DNA of 64,000 nt from Rhodoblastus acidophilus (GTDB taxonomy: Bacteria; Pseudomonadota; Alphaproteobacteria; Rhizobiales; Beijerinckiaceae): positions 62,001 through 126,000 of the forward strand of contig NZ_WNKS01000003.1 of NCBI RefSeq assembly GCF_009720655.1, read 5' to 3'. A program made the translations under genes and the position numbers. Under the pieces are notes generated by a model. It was given only the letters and a program-made list of their open reading frames with translations. It was not told where the DNA came from and made no database searches. Of the stretch, positions 33,289 through 43,771 are shown piece by piece (position 1 is the stretch's first letter; each line of letters starts with the position of its first letter).

Positions 33289-34032
33289 ATGAGCGAACAT
33301 GTCACCGCCGCTGTGCTTGTGATCGGCGACGAAATTCTGTCGGGGCGCACCAAGGATACGAATAGCGGCTATATCGCCCATTTCCTTGCGCAAATCGGCG
33401 TCGACCTGCGCGAAATCCGCGTGGTCGGCGACGTAGAGGAGGAGATCGTCGCGGCGGTGAACGCTTTGCGGGCGAAATATGCGTATGTTTTTACCACCGG
33501 CGGCATCGGGCCGACCCACGACGATATTACCGCCGACGCCGTGGCCAAGGCTTTTGGAGTCGAGATTTTCGAGGATCCGCGCGCCATTGCGCTTCTGCTG
33601 GAGCGGATCAAGCCGGAGGATTTGAACGCCGCGCGCAGGCGCATGGCGCGCATTCCCCACGGCGCCGAGTTGGTGGATAATCCGGTGTCGCGGGCGCCGG
33701 GGTTTTGGATCGGCAATGTCATCGTGATGGCCGGCGTGCCTTTTATTATGCAGGCCATGCTCGACGGCGTCGCGCCCAAAATTTCGCGGGGAACGCCGAT
33801 GATTTCGGCCACGCTCGACGCCCATGGCCTGCCCGAGGGGGCCTATGGCGAGGGGCTCGCGGGGTTGGCGAAAAAGCATCCGAGCGTGTCGATCGGGTCT
33901 TACCCGCGCTTGCAGGATGGGCGTTTTGTGAACCAGGTGGTGTTGCGCTGCAAGGAGTCTGACGCCTTGGCGGCGGCGGAGGCGGATGTGGCGGCGCTGC
34001 TCGAGGAAACGGCGCAGCGGCATCGGCTTTGA
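33289..34032 (+). CDS. CinA-like molybdopterin-binding domain protein
   Basis: A 247-residue protein consisting of a MoCF-biosynthesis (MoaB/CinA N-terminal) domain. It shows AAVLVIGDEILSGRTKDTN at the N-terminus and FTTGGIGPTHDDITADAVA near residue 68. The C-terminal nicotinamide-nucleotide amidase domain of full-length CinA is absent. Short forms are common in alphaproteobacteria and may be ADP-ribose or FAD pyrophosphatase-like, or redundant in molybdopterin metabolism. It follows the FkbM gene by 3 nt, probably co-transcribed. Confidence 0.87.
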   Translation: MSEHVTAAVLVIGDEILSGRTKDTNSGYIAHFLAQIGVDLREIRVVGDVEEEIVAAVNALRAKYAYVFTTGGIGPTHDDITADAVAKAFGVEIFEDPRAIALLLERIKPEDLNAARRRMARIPHGAELVDNPVSRAPGFWIGNVIVMAGVPFIMQAMLDGVAPKISRGTPMISATLDAHGLPEGAYGEGLAGLAKKHPSVSIGSYPRLQDGRFVNQVVLRCKESDALAAAEADVAALLEETAQRHRL

Positions 34033-34360
34033 GCGCGGGAACGGCTTTTTTTTTCAGTTTTTTTCGCCTTCAGCGCCGTCGTTGCGAGCGGAGCGAAGCA
34101 ATCCACCTTGCGCGCGAACCGCGGCATGGATTGCTTCGCTCCGCTCGCAATGACGGTGGAATGATCGAGGCGAAACATCGAGGTTGGGCGCGACACGTTC
34201 AGCGCTGGAGGAAACCGTGCAGCGGCAACGGTTGAAGGGCGCCGCCGGGCGGGCCGAGAAAGGTTCGATTTAACGCCAGAGTCCCCCTCACCCCAACCCT
34301 CCCCCCGCGCGCGGGGGGAGAGGGAGTGGCGCCTCGCGAGCTTTTTGCGTGGTCGTCAAA
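34033..34360. repeat. Intergenic region with REP families C and D
   Basis: 34078-34156 is a long inverted repeat: GTTGCGAGCGGAGCGAAGC and its near-exact complement enclose about 25 nt; a half copy lies at 19517-19549. 34267-34327 is family D copy 2 (TTAACGCCAGA, CCCCTCACCCCAACCCT, then a CCCCCCGCGCGCGGGGGG palindrome), matching 29899-29957. I see no gene. Confidence 0.8.
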
Positions 34361-34390
34361 CAAAAAGGGCGGCCTTTCGGCCGCCCTTTC
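34361..34390 (-). terminator. Rho-independent terminator of glnA
   Basis: A perfect 11-bp stem, AAAGGGCGGCC and its complement around a 4-nt loop, is followed on the minus strand by TTTTTG. It lies 17 nt after the glnA stop codon. Confidence 0.9.
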
Positions 34391-34406
34391 CGTGCAGTCT
34401 GAAAAA

Positions 34407-35816
34407 TCAGACCGAATAGTACATGTCGTATTCGACCGGATGCGGGGTCATGTCGGTGCGATAGACTTCCTGCATCTTCAGCTCGATGTAGCTGTCGATG
34501 AAGTCGTCGTTGAACACGTCGCCCGCCTTGAGGAACGCGCGGTCCTTGTCGAGGTTTTCCAGAGCCTGGCGTAAGCTCCCGCACACGGTCGGGATCTTCT
34601 TCAGCTCACGCGGCGGCAGATCGTACAGATCCTTGTCCATCGCGGCGCCCGGATCGATCTTGTTGACGATGCCGTCGAGGCCGGCCATCAGCATGGCCGC
34701 GAAGGCCAGATACGGATTGGCGGTCGGATCGGGGAAGCGAACTTCCACGCGCTTGGCCTTCGGGTTGTTCGACCACGGAATACGGCAGGACGCCGAACGG
34801 TTGCGGGCGGAATAGGCCAGCAGAACCGGGGCCTCGAAGCCGGGGACCAGACGCTTGTAGGAGTTGGTCGACGGATTCGTGAAGGCGTTCAGAGCCTTGG
34901 CGTGACGGATGATGCCGCCGATGTAGTACAGGCATTCCTGCGAGAGGTCGGCATACTTGTCGCCAGCCATGGTCGGCTTGCCGTTCTTCCAGATCGACTG
35001 GTGGACGTGCATGCCCGAGCCGTTGTCGCCGTAGATCGGCTTCGGCATGAAGGTCGCGGTCTTGCCGTACGAGTTCGCGACCTGATGGATCGCGTACTTG
35101 TAGATCTGCATGTGGTCGGCCATCGTGGTCAGCGTGCCGAACTTGAGGCCGAGCTCATGCTGGGCGGAGGCCACTTCGTGGTGGTGCTTCTCGACCTTGC
35201 AGCCCATGGCCGCCATGGCCGCCAGCATCTCGCCGCGCATGTCCTGGCAGGAATCGACCGGCGGAACCGGGAAATAGCCGCCCTTGGTGCGGACGCGGTG
35301 GCCGAGGTTGCCGCCCTCGTAGGGGGTGTCGGAGTTGGTCGGCAGTTCCGTGTGGTCGAGGACAAAACCCGTGTTGTAGGGGTCGGCCTTGAAGCGGACG
35401 TCGTCGAAGACGAAGAATTCGGCTTCCGGGCCAAAGAAGGCGGTGTCGCCGATGCCGGAGGACTTCAGATAGGCTTCGGCCTTCTTGGCGATGCCGCGCG
35501 GATCGCGGTTGTAGGGCTCGCCGGTCATCGGCTCGAGCACGTCGCAGGTGATCGACATGGTCGAGGCGGAGAAGAAGGGGTCGACGAAGGCGGTGGCCGG
35601 ATCGGGCATCAGCTTCATGTCGGATTCGTTGATCGCCTTCCAGCCGGCGATCGAGGAGCCGTCGAACATCTGGCCTTCGGCGAAGAAGTCCTCGTCGACC
35701 ATGGAGATGTCGAAGGTGACGTGCTGCCACTTGCCCTTCGGATCGGTAAAGCGGAGGTCGACATACTTGATGTCTTCGTCCTTGATTTTCTTCAGAACGT
35801 CCTTGGCAGTCGTCAT
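34407..35816 (-). CDS. glnA: Type I glutamine synthetase
   Basis: A 469-residue enzyme that forms glutamine from glutamate, ammonia and ATP in dodecamers. It has the usual GSI length. Signatures include FDGSSIAGW, the metal-binding GPEAEFFVF, the ATP-site [10 protein letters not shown] and [17 protein letters not shown]. The adenylylation tyrosine is in DKDLYDLPP near residue 397, so activity is likely controlled by GlnE. It lies 43 nt downstream of glnB, the standard alphaproteobacterial pair, and a strong terminator follows. Confidence 0.98.
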   Translation of the reverse strand: MTTAKDVLKKIKDEDIKYVDLRFTDPKGKWQHVTFDISMVDEDFFAEGQMFDGSSIAGWKAINESDMKLMPDPATAFVDPFFSASTMSITCDVLEPMTGEPYNRDPRGIAKKAEAYLKSSGIGDTAFFGPEAEFFVFDDVRFKADPYNTGFVLDHTELPTNSDTPYEGGNLGHRVRTKGGYFPVPPVDSCQDMRGEMLAAMAAMGCKVEKHHHEVASAQHELGLKFGTLTTMADHMQIYKYAIHQVANSYGKTATFMPKPIYGDNGSGMHVHQSIWKNGKPTMAGDKYADLSQECLYYIGGIIRHAKALNAFTNPSTNSYKRLVPGFEAPVLLAYSARNRSASCRIPWSNNPKAKRVEVRFPDPTANPYLAFAAMLMAGLDGIVNKIDPGAAMDKDLYDLPPRELKKIPTVCGSLRQALENLDKDRAFLKAGDVFNDDFIDSYIELKMQEVYRTDMTPHPVEYDMYYSV

Positions 35817-35859
35817 AATGCGCCTCTTGTAAAGATGACGTTTTGGGGGAGGTTAAGGA

Positions 35860-36231
<372 letters not shown>

Positions 36232-36419
36232 TTACAGATCCCGCGCGGAACCCGAGCGTCATAGCACTGCAATGCTTGGCTTGCCAGCGCGGCAGGGAGT
36301 GATTTTTTCGCAAATTGCCGTGAGAATAAGCAAAACTGTCTAAATCCTGTGCAAATGACGAAAGGTCGCACAACTTGCGGAGAAAGGCGGCGTCGCCGCC
36401 GCTTTCCTCCGTTTTGGCG

Positions 36420-37274
36420 TCACGCGGGGCCGATCGCGACCGGCCGGTTGGACGCCTGTCCCCATTCCGACCAGGAGCCGTCATAGACCGGCGCGATGTC
36501 GTGGCCGGCGTTGGCGAGCGCAAAGGACAAAATTGAGGCACTGACGCCGGAGCCGCAGGTGGTGAGCACGGGTTTGGCCGTGTTCACGCCGGCCTTGGCG
36601 AAGGCCGCCTCCAGTTCGGCGGGAGGGCGCAGCCGTCCGTCTTGCACCAGTTCGGCCCAGGGCAGGTTGCGGGAGCGCGGGATATGGCCGGAGCGCAGGC
36701 CGGGGCGCGGCTCGATTTCGTCGCCCTGGAAGCGGGCGACGGAGCGGGCGTCGACGATCTGCGCGGCGCCGCTGTTGGAGGCCGCGAGCATGTCGATCGT
36801 CGAGGCGATCAGCCGGTGGTCGATTCGGGGGGTGAAATGGCGCGACTGCGGCCGGGCCGGGCCGTCCTCCACGGGCCGGTTTTCCGCGAGCCATTTGGGC
36901 AGGCCGCCGTCCAGGATCACCACGTCGCGCACGCCGAAGACTCGAAAAGTCCACCAGACGCGCGGCGCGGAAAACAGGCCGACGGAATCATAGACGACGA
37001 TCTTCATGCCGTCGCCGATGCCGAGTTTTCGCACCGCGGCGGAAAAGGCAATGGCGTCGGGCAGCATGTGCGGCAGGTTGGTGGTCGTGTCGGCGATGGC
37101 GTCGATGTCGAAATGCACGGCGTGCGGGATGTGCTGGGCCAAAAATTCCTCGGCGCCATTGCGTCCCGTCGCCGGCAGATGCCAGGAGGCGTCGACGATG
37201 GCGAGGCCCGGCGAGCCCAGATGCTTCGCCAGCCAATCCGTGGAAACCAGATATGTCTCGTTCAAACCCGTCAT
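36420..37274 (-). CDS. 3-mercaptopyruvate/thiosulfate sulfurtransferase, SseA-like
   Basis: A 284-residue tandem rhodanese. The N-terminal domain (about 1-145) is catalytically inactive. The C-terminal domain holds the active-site loop CGSGVSA with the nucleophile C240. A CG(S/T)GV(T/S)A loop is typical of 3-mercaptopyruvate sulfurtransferases, whereas thiosulfate enzymes usually have CRKGVT. It transfers sulfane sulfur to cyanide or thiols in the cytoplasm. The start at 37274 (MTGLNETYLVS) has GGAG 6 nt upstream; further in-frame ATGs exist but lack this. It stands alone. Confidence 0.88.
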   Translation of the reverse strand: MTGLNETYLVSTDWLAKHLGSPGLAIVDASWHLPATGRNGAEEFLAQHIPHAVHFDIDAIADTTTNLPHMLPDAIAFSAAVRKLGIGDGMKIVVYDSVGLFSAPRVWWTFRVFGVRDVVILDGGLPKWLAENRPVEDGPARPQSRHFTPRIDHRLIASTIDMLAASNSGAAQIVDARSVARFQGDEIEPRPGLRSGHIPRSRNLPWAELVQDGRLRPPAELEAAFAKAGVNTAKPVLTTCGSGVSASILSFALANAGHDIAPVYDGSWSEWGQASNRPVAIGPA

Positions 37275-37320
37275 GCGCCTCTCCATTGGAGCGCACAAAT
37301 TAGCGCAACGGCGGGCGGAT

Positions 37321-37350
37321 AAAACCCCGCAGAAAGACGCGGGGGGTTTT
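37321..37350. terminator. Terminator-like hairpin upstream of the sulfurtransferase
   Basis: AAAACCCCGC pairs with GCGGGG...TTTT across an 8-nt loop, with a T run on both strands. It probably stops transcripts from the leftward secreted-protein gene before they reach the sulfurtransferase gene. Confidence 0.6.
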
Positions 37351-37610
37351 GTTGGGGCGGTGGTTGCGGCGGTATGGTTATGGTCTGTCTTGTGCGGTGG
37401 CGAGGGGACGATTTGCGCGGAAATGCAATTCTGGGTTGAGGCTGGACTGCGAAAAAGTGATCGAAATCGTGCGTTTTTCTGCATTTTCGTGGAAAAACCG
37501 CGCAAAAAACGTCGGTTTTCGCGCTGACAACCCGGAGGTTGCGGCGCGAGGGGCGCGGAGGCGGAGGCGATGAGAACGAATTTATAGACGCGAGATCAGG
37601 AATTTACGAC
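37351..37610. other. Intergenic stretch without a recognisable gene
   Basis: This lies between the terminator-like hairpin and the parS-like palindrome. Some open frames exist, but none has a start signal or a family I know. It includes an AT-richer segment with repeated CGTGCGTTTTT/GAAAAACC-like motifs. Confidence 0.4.
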
Positions 37611-37634
37611 GATATGTTCCACGTGGAACATATC
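37611..37634. promoter_or_regulatory. Candidate parS (ParB-binding) site
   Basis: A perfect 24-bp palindrome, GATATGTTCCAC and its complement, has the core TGTTCCACGTGGAACA at 37615-37630. The bacterial parS consensus is TGTTNCACGTGAAACA; this differs at one position of the right half, which makes it exactly symmetrical. It lies in a gene-free gap, as expected for a non-coding site. Confidence 0.7.
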
Positions 37635-37677
37635 GGGAACAAAAATTTGCCTTTTGTCAAGCCCGGCAGGTTCGTTT

Positions 37678-38280
37678 TCACTTTTCACTGTCGCGCGCTT
37701 TTTGGCCTGCGTTTTCCGGCATGGCCAGGCCCGGCGTCACCGCGCCGCGCACGACCGGCTTGTCCACGCCGCATCTGAAAACCCTTGCGCTTTCGTCGGC
37801 GATCTGGCGCGCCAGTTCGTTGGCGTCGGCATTGGCGCGCGCGTCCACATAGCCGATGTGGCAGCTTGGACCGCCGAGGCGCGACACCACCAGCACCCGG
37901 CCGGAGGGCGTGAACGGTCCCGTCGCCTTGTCGATGTCGGCCTGGGTGGCGACGTTCCAGCGCAGGATGGTCGCGATGGGGCGGCCGCCCGCGAGCCGCC
38001 ACTCGACCTTGCCCTTATAAACGTCGTTGGTCGCGGGGAAGGTTTGCCACGCGCCCGCCTTGCCGTCGGAAAAAGCCACCGACATTTTTTGGTCGCCGGC
38101 GCTCAGGATCACCTTAAAACCTGCGGAGCCGGGGCAGGTCCACGTCCCGTACTCCTCGGGGGCGTCGCCCTTCGCATGGCGGCATGTGGCGGAGTCGAAT
38201 TCGGTGTAGGCGCTGGAGGTCTGCGCGCTCGCGGGCGTGGTGAGGGCAAGCAGGGCGGCGGTCAGATGAAATCGCTTCAT
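37678..38280 (-). CDS. Secreted protein of unknown function
   Basis: A 200-residue protein with a signal peptide (MKRFHLTAALLALTTPASAQ). The mature part has four cysteines (TCRHAKG, TWTCPG, SCHIG, RCGVD), probably two disulfides in the periplasm, and no membrane segment. I do not recognise a named family; the pattern (CRHAKGDAPEEYGTWTCPG...ILRW...CHIGYVDA) looks like a conserved hypothetical of Hyphomicrobiales. It stands alone between a parS-like site and a family B repeat. It ends in a Lys/Glu-rich tail. Confidence 0.75.
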   Translation of the reverse strand: MKRFHLTAALLALTTPASAQTSSAYTEFDSATCRHAKGDAPEEYGTWTCPGSAGFKVILSAGDQKMSVAFSDGKAGAWQTFPATNDVYKGKVEWRLAGGRPIATILRWNVATQADIDKATGPFTPSGRVLVVSRLGGPSCHIGYVDARANADANELARQIADESARVFRCGVDKPVVRGAVTPGLAMPENAGQKARDSEK

Positions 38281-38296
38281 GGCGAGCTCCCTGGGC

Positions 38297-38371
38297 GGGG
38301 ACAGGAACGCATTGCGCGCATCGACGCGTCAAGCCGTCGGCGCCTCTGGCGCGCCATGCGATCCAGTCCCC
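38297..38371. repeat. 75-bp inverted repeat family B, copy 1
   Basis: It starts GGGGACAGGAACGCATTGCGCG and ends ATGCGATCCAGTCCCC, an imperfect inverted repeat of about 17 bp arms. The same arms bound 53388-53461 and 63052-63127, with unrelated or loosely related centres. Confidence 0.75.
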
Positions 38372-38378
38372 TTATCCC

Positions 38379-38840
38379 TCAGCCTCGGCCGCGATAGCTT
38401 GGGACGCCCGGGTCCGGCAGCCACAGGCCTTTCGGCGGTTCGCCGGTCTGCCAAAACACGTCGATCGGCATGCCGCCGCGCGGATACCAGTAGCCGCCGA
38501 TGCGCAGCCAGCGCGGTTTTAGGGCGGCCACCAGATCCTTGGCGATGCGGATGGTGCAGTCCTCGTGGAAGGCGCCGTGGTTGCGGAACGAGGTCAGGTA
38601 AAATTTGAGCGACTTCGATTCGACCAGATATTGGTCGGGCGCATAGTCGATCACCAGATGGGCGAAATCCGGCTGACCCGTCACCGGGCAGAGCGAGGTG
38701 AATTCCGGCTGGACGAAGCGGGCGAGATAGACGACGTCCGGGTGCGGGTTGGGCACGCGGTCGAGTTCGGCCTCCTCCGGGCTTTTCGGCGCCTGCGCCT
38801 GTTTGCCGAGCAGGTCGGCGCCGTCATGTGTGTGAACCAT
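38379..38840 (-). CDS. queF: NADPH-dependent preQ0 reductase QueF
   Basis: A 153-residue unimodular QueF that reduces 7-cyano-7-deazaguanine to preQ1 in queuosine biosynthesis. The nucleophilic cysteine is C51 in [12 protein letters not shown], with the catalytic Asp at 58, and the substrate-binding motif [10 protein letters not shown] is near residue 73. The start at 38840 (MVHTHDG) matches the family N-terminus; an ATG eight codons upstream is less likely. No other queuosine genes are nearby. It is divergent from eno. Confidence 0.95.
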   Translation of the reverse strand: MVHTHDGADLLGKQAQAPKSPEEAELDRVPNPHPDVVYLARFVQPEFTSLCPVTGQPDFAHLVIDYAPDQYLVESKSLKFYLTSFRNHGAFHEDCTIRIAKDLVAALKPRWLRIGGYWYPRGGMPIDVFWQTGEPPKGLWLPDPGVPSYRGRG

Positions 38841-38868
38841 CAACAAAACCTCTTTGCGCCGCATTTAG

Positions 38869-40263
<1,395 letters not shown>

Positions 40264-40267
40264 GAAT

Positions 40268-40299
40268 GTGCGGCGGCGCCTTCGGGCGCCGCTCGCATT
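40268..40299. terminator. Hairpin terminator shared by eno and the facing small gene
   Basis: GCGGCGCC-TTCG-GGCGCCGC forms an 8-bp stem with a stable UUCG tetraloop, followed by CGCATTT. It lies between two convergent genes. The U-run is weak, so its efficiency is uncertain. Confidence 0.6.
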
Positions 40300-40503
40300 T
40301 CAGAAGCCGAACAGATTTCGGACCAGCGCGCCCGCCTGATTGTGATAGGCGCCAAGGGCGAGCAGGGCCAAGCCGAGCACGAACATGCTCGCGACGAAGC
40401 TCACGTCGTTCTTCTGGTCCCTGTGTCTGACTTCACGAACGACCGAACCGCGGCGGGGGCCGGGCGGGGCCTTTTTTTCGACGGAAAATCCCAGACTGGA
40501 CAT
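40300..40503 (-). CDS. Small single-pass membrane protein, unknown
   Basis: A 67-residue protein: a charged, Pro/Arg-rich N-terminal half (MSSLGFSVEKKAPPGPRRG, VREVRHRDQKND) followed by one membrane helix (about residues 36-52, FVASMFVLGLALLALGAY) and a short tail. I recognise no domain. The start at 40503 is the first ATG that gives a sensible protein; the frame stays open upstream without a start signal. It is convergent with eno and divergent from the ftsB-like gene. Envelope location is inferred. Confidence 0.55.
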   Translation of the reverse strand: MSSLGFSVEKKAPPGPRRGSVVREVRHRDQKNDVSFVASMFVLGLALLALGAYHNQAGALVRNLFGF

Positions 40504-40616
40504 GGCGGGCTCCCATTGAGGAACTGTTTCTTGGGGGAAATGTCTCGCGACGAGACAGCCGCCCCCGGTTCGCCCAGGGAGGTTCAACTTCGGCGCCGCC
40601 GGGAAATCATCAACCG

Positions 40617-40631
40617 TTAACCGCCGCCTAA
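40617..40631. promoter_or_regulatory. Candidate CtrA-type site upstream of the ftsB-like gene
   Basis: TTAA-CCGCCGC-CTAA matches the CtrA consensus TTAA-N7-TTAA at seven of eight informative bases. It lies 22 nt before the ATG of the division-related gene at 40654. Confidence 0.35.
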
Positions 40632-40653
40632 CCAAAACGCGCGATGATGCGCC

Positions 40654-41004
40654 ATGGTTGTCCGCACGCGTCTCGCCGCCATTCTCATTCCGCTGGCCTT
40701 CTACGCCTTCTCCGGCGCGGTGGGCTCGTATTTCTTTTGGCAGGCCGCGCGCGGCCAGCGCGGGCTCGAGGCCGATCAGGCGACACGCCGGGAAATGGCC
40801 GAGATCGAAGCGAAGCTGAAGACGGTGCGCGCGGAAGAGGGCTATTGGCGCAACCGAATCTCCTTGCTGCGCGGCCCGGAAATCGACCGCGACCTGCTCG
40901 ACGAACGCGCCCGCACTCTGCTCAACCACGTCGGCAAGAACGATCTGATGATCTTCCTGCCTTCGGTCAGCGCCGAAACGACCGGTTCGACGACTCGGCG
41001 CTGA
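40654..41004 (+). CDS. FtsB/DivIC-like septum formation initiator
   Basis: A 116-residue bitopic protein with one N-terminal membrane helix (about residues 8-30) and a periplasmic coiled coil (about 35-65, RGLEADQATRREMAEIEAKLKTV as heptads). A short motif (LRGPEIDRDLLDERARTLLN) follows. This architecture and its place between eno and pdhA match the alphaproteobacterial FtsB/DivIC family, which with FtsL and FtsQ licenses septal peptidoglycan synthesis. The C-terminal 15 residues are Ser/Thr-rich. An upstream CtrA-like site would fit cell-cycle control. Confidence 0.85.
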   Translation: MVVRTRLAAILIPLAFYAFSGAVGSYFFWQAARGQRGLEADQATRREMAEIEAKLKTVRAEEGYWRNRISLLRGPEIDRDLLDERARTLLNHVGKNDLMIFLPSVSAETTGSTTRR

Positions 41005-41091
41005 GGCGCCCTCTCGCATTTCCCAGCGCTTCTGCTACGCTTTCCAACGGAATCGTCCGGGGCAGACGCCGCTTCAGCAACGGGAGGCGAA

Positions 41092-42021
41092 ATGGCGACG
41101 CAAAGTCTGGCGGATTTTAGCTCCTGCGATCTGCTGGCGAGCTTTCGCGCCATGCTGCTCATTCGCCGCTTCGAGGAACGGGCCGGGCAGATGTTCGCCA
41201 TGGGCCTGATCGGCGGCTTTTGTCATCTGTGCGTCGGCCAGGAGGCGGTCGCCGTCGGATTGCGGCAGGCGGCGCGGATCGGCGACCAGTTCATCGCCTC
41301 CTATCGCATGCACGGCCACCTGCTCGCCAGCGGCGCTGACCCGCGCGCGGTGATGGCGGAGCTGGTCGGGCGCCGCTACGGCATTTCGCGCGGCAAGGGC
41401 GGCTCCATGCACATGTTCGCGCCCGGGCGCGATTTCTTTGGCGGACAGGGGATTACGGGCGCGCAGGCGCCGATCGGAACCGGTCTCGCCTTCGCCAACG
41501 CCTATCGCGGCGACGGCAAGGTTTGCGTCGCCCTGATCGGCGACGGCGCCGCCGACCAGGGCCAGCTCACTGAGAGTTTTGTCATGGCCGAGCGCTGGAG
41601 CCTGCCCATCGTCTATGTGATCGAGAACAACCTGCCGCAGTTCGAGCGCCCGGCGCTGGCCCAGCGCGGCGCGTCCTTCAACATTCCCGGCGAGTCGGTC
41701 GATGGCATGTGTCTGACCTCGGTGCGCGAGGCCGCCGCGAGGGCGCTCGGCTGGGCGCGCGCCGGCAATGGTCCCACGCTGCTGGAAATGCGCATCGAGC
41801 GCTTTCGCGGCCATGCCGCCGCCGAGCAGAGACGCAAGCACGGGGAACGCGATCCCGTGGAGCGGCTGCGCGCGGCGATCCTGGCGGCGGGCTTCGCCCA
41901 GGAGGCGGACCTGCGGCATGTGGATGCGGAGATCCGCGCGCGGGTCGCCGAGATCGCCGACCAGGCGGTGAGTTGCGACGAGCCGGAAGATTCCGAGCTC
42001 TTGACCGACATTCTGCTCTAG
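41092..42021 (+). CDS. pdhA: Pyruvate dehydrogenase E1 component, alpha subunit
   Basis: A 309-residue thiamine-diphosphate enzyme subunit, slightly shorter than the usual 320-350. The ThDP/Mg motif is ALIGDGAADQGQLTESF...VIENN (about residues 145-182). YRMHGHLLASG and GRRYGISRGKGGSMHMF are the typical E1-alpha active-site region. With PdhB it decarboxylates pyruvate and acetylates the lipoyl group of E2. GGGAGG precedes the ATG, and pdhB follows by 9 nt. Related E1s for branched 2-oxo acids or acetoin are possible, but the neighbourhood favours pyruvate. Confidence 0.92.
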   Translation: MATQSLADFSSCDLLASFRAMLLIRRFEERAGQMFAMGLIGGFCHLCVGQEAVAVGLRQAARIGDQFIASYRMHGHLLASGADPRAVMAELVGRRYGISRGKGGSMHMFAPGRDFFGGQGITGAQAPIGTGLAFANAYRGDGKVCVALIGDGAADQGQLTESFVMAERWSLPIVYVIENNLPQFERPALAQRGASFNIPGESVDGMCLTSVREAAARALGWARAGNGPTLLEMRIERFRGHAAAEQRRKHGERDPVERLRAAILAAGFAQEADLRHVDAEIRARVAEIADQAVSCDEPEDSELLTDILL

Positions 42022-42030
42022 AGACCGGCC

Positions 42031-43383
42031 ATGACCACGCATGTGCTGATGCCCGCCCTCTCGCCCGAAATCAAACAGGGGAAGCTCGTCCGCTGGCTGA
42101 AGCGCGAGGGCGAGTTCATCGAGGCCGGCGACATCCTGGCGGAAGTCGAGACGGAAAAGGCGACGATTGAAGTCGAAGCCGCCGAATCCGGCGTGCTCGC
42201 GCGCATTCTCGCGCCCGAGGGGGAAAATGTCGCGGTGAACGCGCCCATCGCCGCCATCCAGTCGGCGCCGGAGCCGGCGCCCGTCGCGCCAGAGCCTCCG
42301 CAAGCGAGGCCCGCGCCGCCGCCGCTCCAGCCCGCGGTCGCGCCAAAACCCTGCGCCGCGCCAACATCCGGCGGCACGCCAAAATCGGCGCCGGCGTCCG
42401 CGCCGGCCCGCATCACCGTTCGCGAGGCGCTGCGGCAGGCGCTGGCCGAGGAAATGCGCCGCGACGCGCGCGTTTTTCTGCTCGGCGAGGACATCGGCCA
42501 GCACCAGGGCACGTTCAAGGTCACCCAGGGCCTGTTGCAGGAATTCGGCCCGCGCCGCGTGGTCGACGCCCCCATCGTCGAGCACGGTTTCGCGGGCCTG
42601 GGGGTAGGCGCGGCCTTCGCGGGCTTAAGGCCGGTGATCGAGTTCATGACCTTCAATTTCGCCCTGCAGGCGCTGGACCATATCGTCAACTCGGCGGCCA
42701 AAACCCTGTATATGTCGGGCGGCGCGCTGAACTGTCCGATCGTGTTTCGCGGCCCGAACGGCGCGCGCGCCCGCGCCGGCGCGCAGCACGCGCAGGATTT
42801 TTCCGCCTGGTTCGCCCATGTGCCTGGCCTGAAAGTGGTCGCGCCCTATACCGCTTCGGACGCCAAGGGTTTGCTCAAGGCCGCGATCCGCGACCCCAAT
42901 CCGGTGGTTTTTTTGGAACACGAGCAGCTTTACGGCGAGCAATTCGACGCGCCCTCCGAGGAGGACGCGCTGGTGGAGATCGGCGTCGCCGCCATCGCGC
43001 GGCCAGGAACCGATGCGACCGTCGTTTCCTTCTCGCGCGGCGTCGCCCTGGCCTTGAGGGCGGCGGAACTCATGGCGGGGCAGGGCGTCAATGTCGAAGT
43101 GATCGACCTGCGCACGTTGCGGCCCCTCGACATGGATTGCGTGACCGCCTCCGTGGTAAGGACCGGGCGCTGCGTGGTGGTCGAGGAGGGCTGGCCGCAG
43201 GGCGGCGTCGGCGCCGAGATTTCGGCGCGGCTGATGGAGGACGCCTTCGAGCGGCTGCGGGCTCCGGTGCTGCGCGTCACCGCCAAGGATGTGCCCGCGC
43301 CTTATGCCGCCAACCTGGAGAAATTGGCGCTGCCACAGGTCGGCGACGTGGTGGCGGCGCTGAAATCAGTCCTTGGTCTTTGA
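42031..43383 (+). CDS. pdhB: Pyruvate dehydrogenase E1 component, beta subunit with lipoyl domain
   Basis: A 450-residue protein. Residues 1-80 form a lipoyl domain (LMPALSPEIKQGKLVRWLK) with the lipoylated Lys in VETEKATIEVEA. A Pro/Ala linker (about 85-125) follows, then the E1-beta transketolase-like domain starting ARITVREALRQAL. The lipoyl-E1beta fusion is characteristic of alphaproteobacteria. The lipoyl group would normally pass acetyl to E2, but the E2 and E3 genes that usually follow are absent here. The next gene is a DUF5076 protein. Confidence 0.95.
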   Translation: MTTHVLMPALSPEIKQGKLVRWLKREGEFIEAGDILAEVETEKATIEVEAAESGVLARILAPEGENVAVNAPIAAIQSAPEPAPVAPEPPQARPAPPPLQPAVAPKPCAAPTSGGTPKSAPASAPARITVREALRQALAEEMRRDARVFLLGEDIGQHQGTFKVTQGLLQEFGPRRVVDAPIVEHGFAGLGVGAAFAGLRPVIEFMTFNFALQALDHIVNSAAKTLYMSGGALNCPIVFRGPNGARARAGAQHAQDFSAWFAHVPGLKVVAPYTASDAKGLLKAAIRDPNPVVFLEHEQLYGEQFDAPSEEDALVEIGVAAIARPGTDATVVSFSRGVALALRAAELMAGQGVNVEVIDLRTLRPLDMDCVTASVVRTGRCVVVEEGWPQGGVGAEISARLMEDAFERLRAPVLRVTAKDVPAPYAANLEKLALPQVGDVVAALKSVLGL

Positions 43384-43431
43384 ACGTCTGGTGCGCCGTG
43401 GCCTTTCGGTCCCCGGCCGAAAGGGAAAGTG

Positions 43432-43719
43432 ATGTCTCTGGAAAAAATCGAACTGTCCGCGCCTCCGGATGTGGAGGAACACGGCGGGGTGGAGATCCTG
43501 CGCCTGTTCATCTGCAACGGCGCCCTGACGCTGTCGATGCAGCGCGCTTTCGAGCAACCGGAGATGTGGGGCCGGTTGCTGGCGGAACTCGCCATGCAGG
43601 TGGCGCAGGTTTACACCCACGAGACCGCTATGAGCGCCGAGGAGGCGCTCGCCGAACTGCGTGTCGCGCTGGAGTCGGGGCTCGACCGCGTCACCTTCGA
43701 TCCGCCGCCGATCAATTGA
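43432..43719 (+). CDS. DUF5076 domain protein
   Basis: A 95-residue acidic protein of the DUF5076 family. The pattern [30 protein letters not shown] identifies it; the function is unknown. It is typically found between pdhB and the E2 gene in Hyphomicrobiales, which suggests a link to the pyruvate dehydrogenase complex. I chose the ATG at 43432, which has AAGGGA about 6 nt upstream; a GTG one codon earlier is also possible. Here it is followed by lipA, not by E2. Confidence 0.82.
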   Translation: MSLEKIELSAPPDVEEHGGVEILRLFICNGALTLSMQRAFEQPEMWGRLLAELAMQVAQVYTHETAMSAEEALAELRVALESGLDRVTFDPPPIN

Positions 43720-43771
43720 CATCAACCTCCGCGCCGCGCATGAAAAAAAAGACTTGCACCGGAACAACGCC

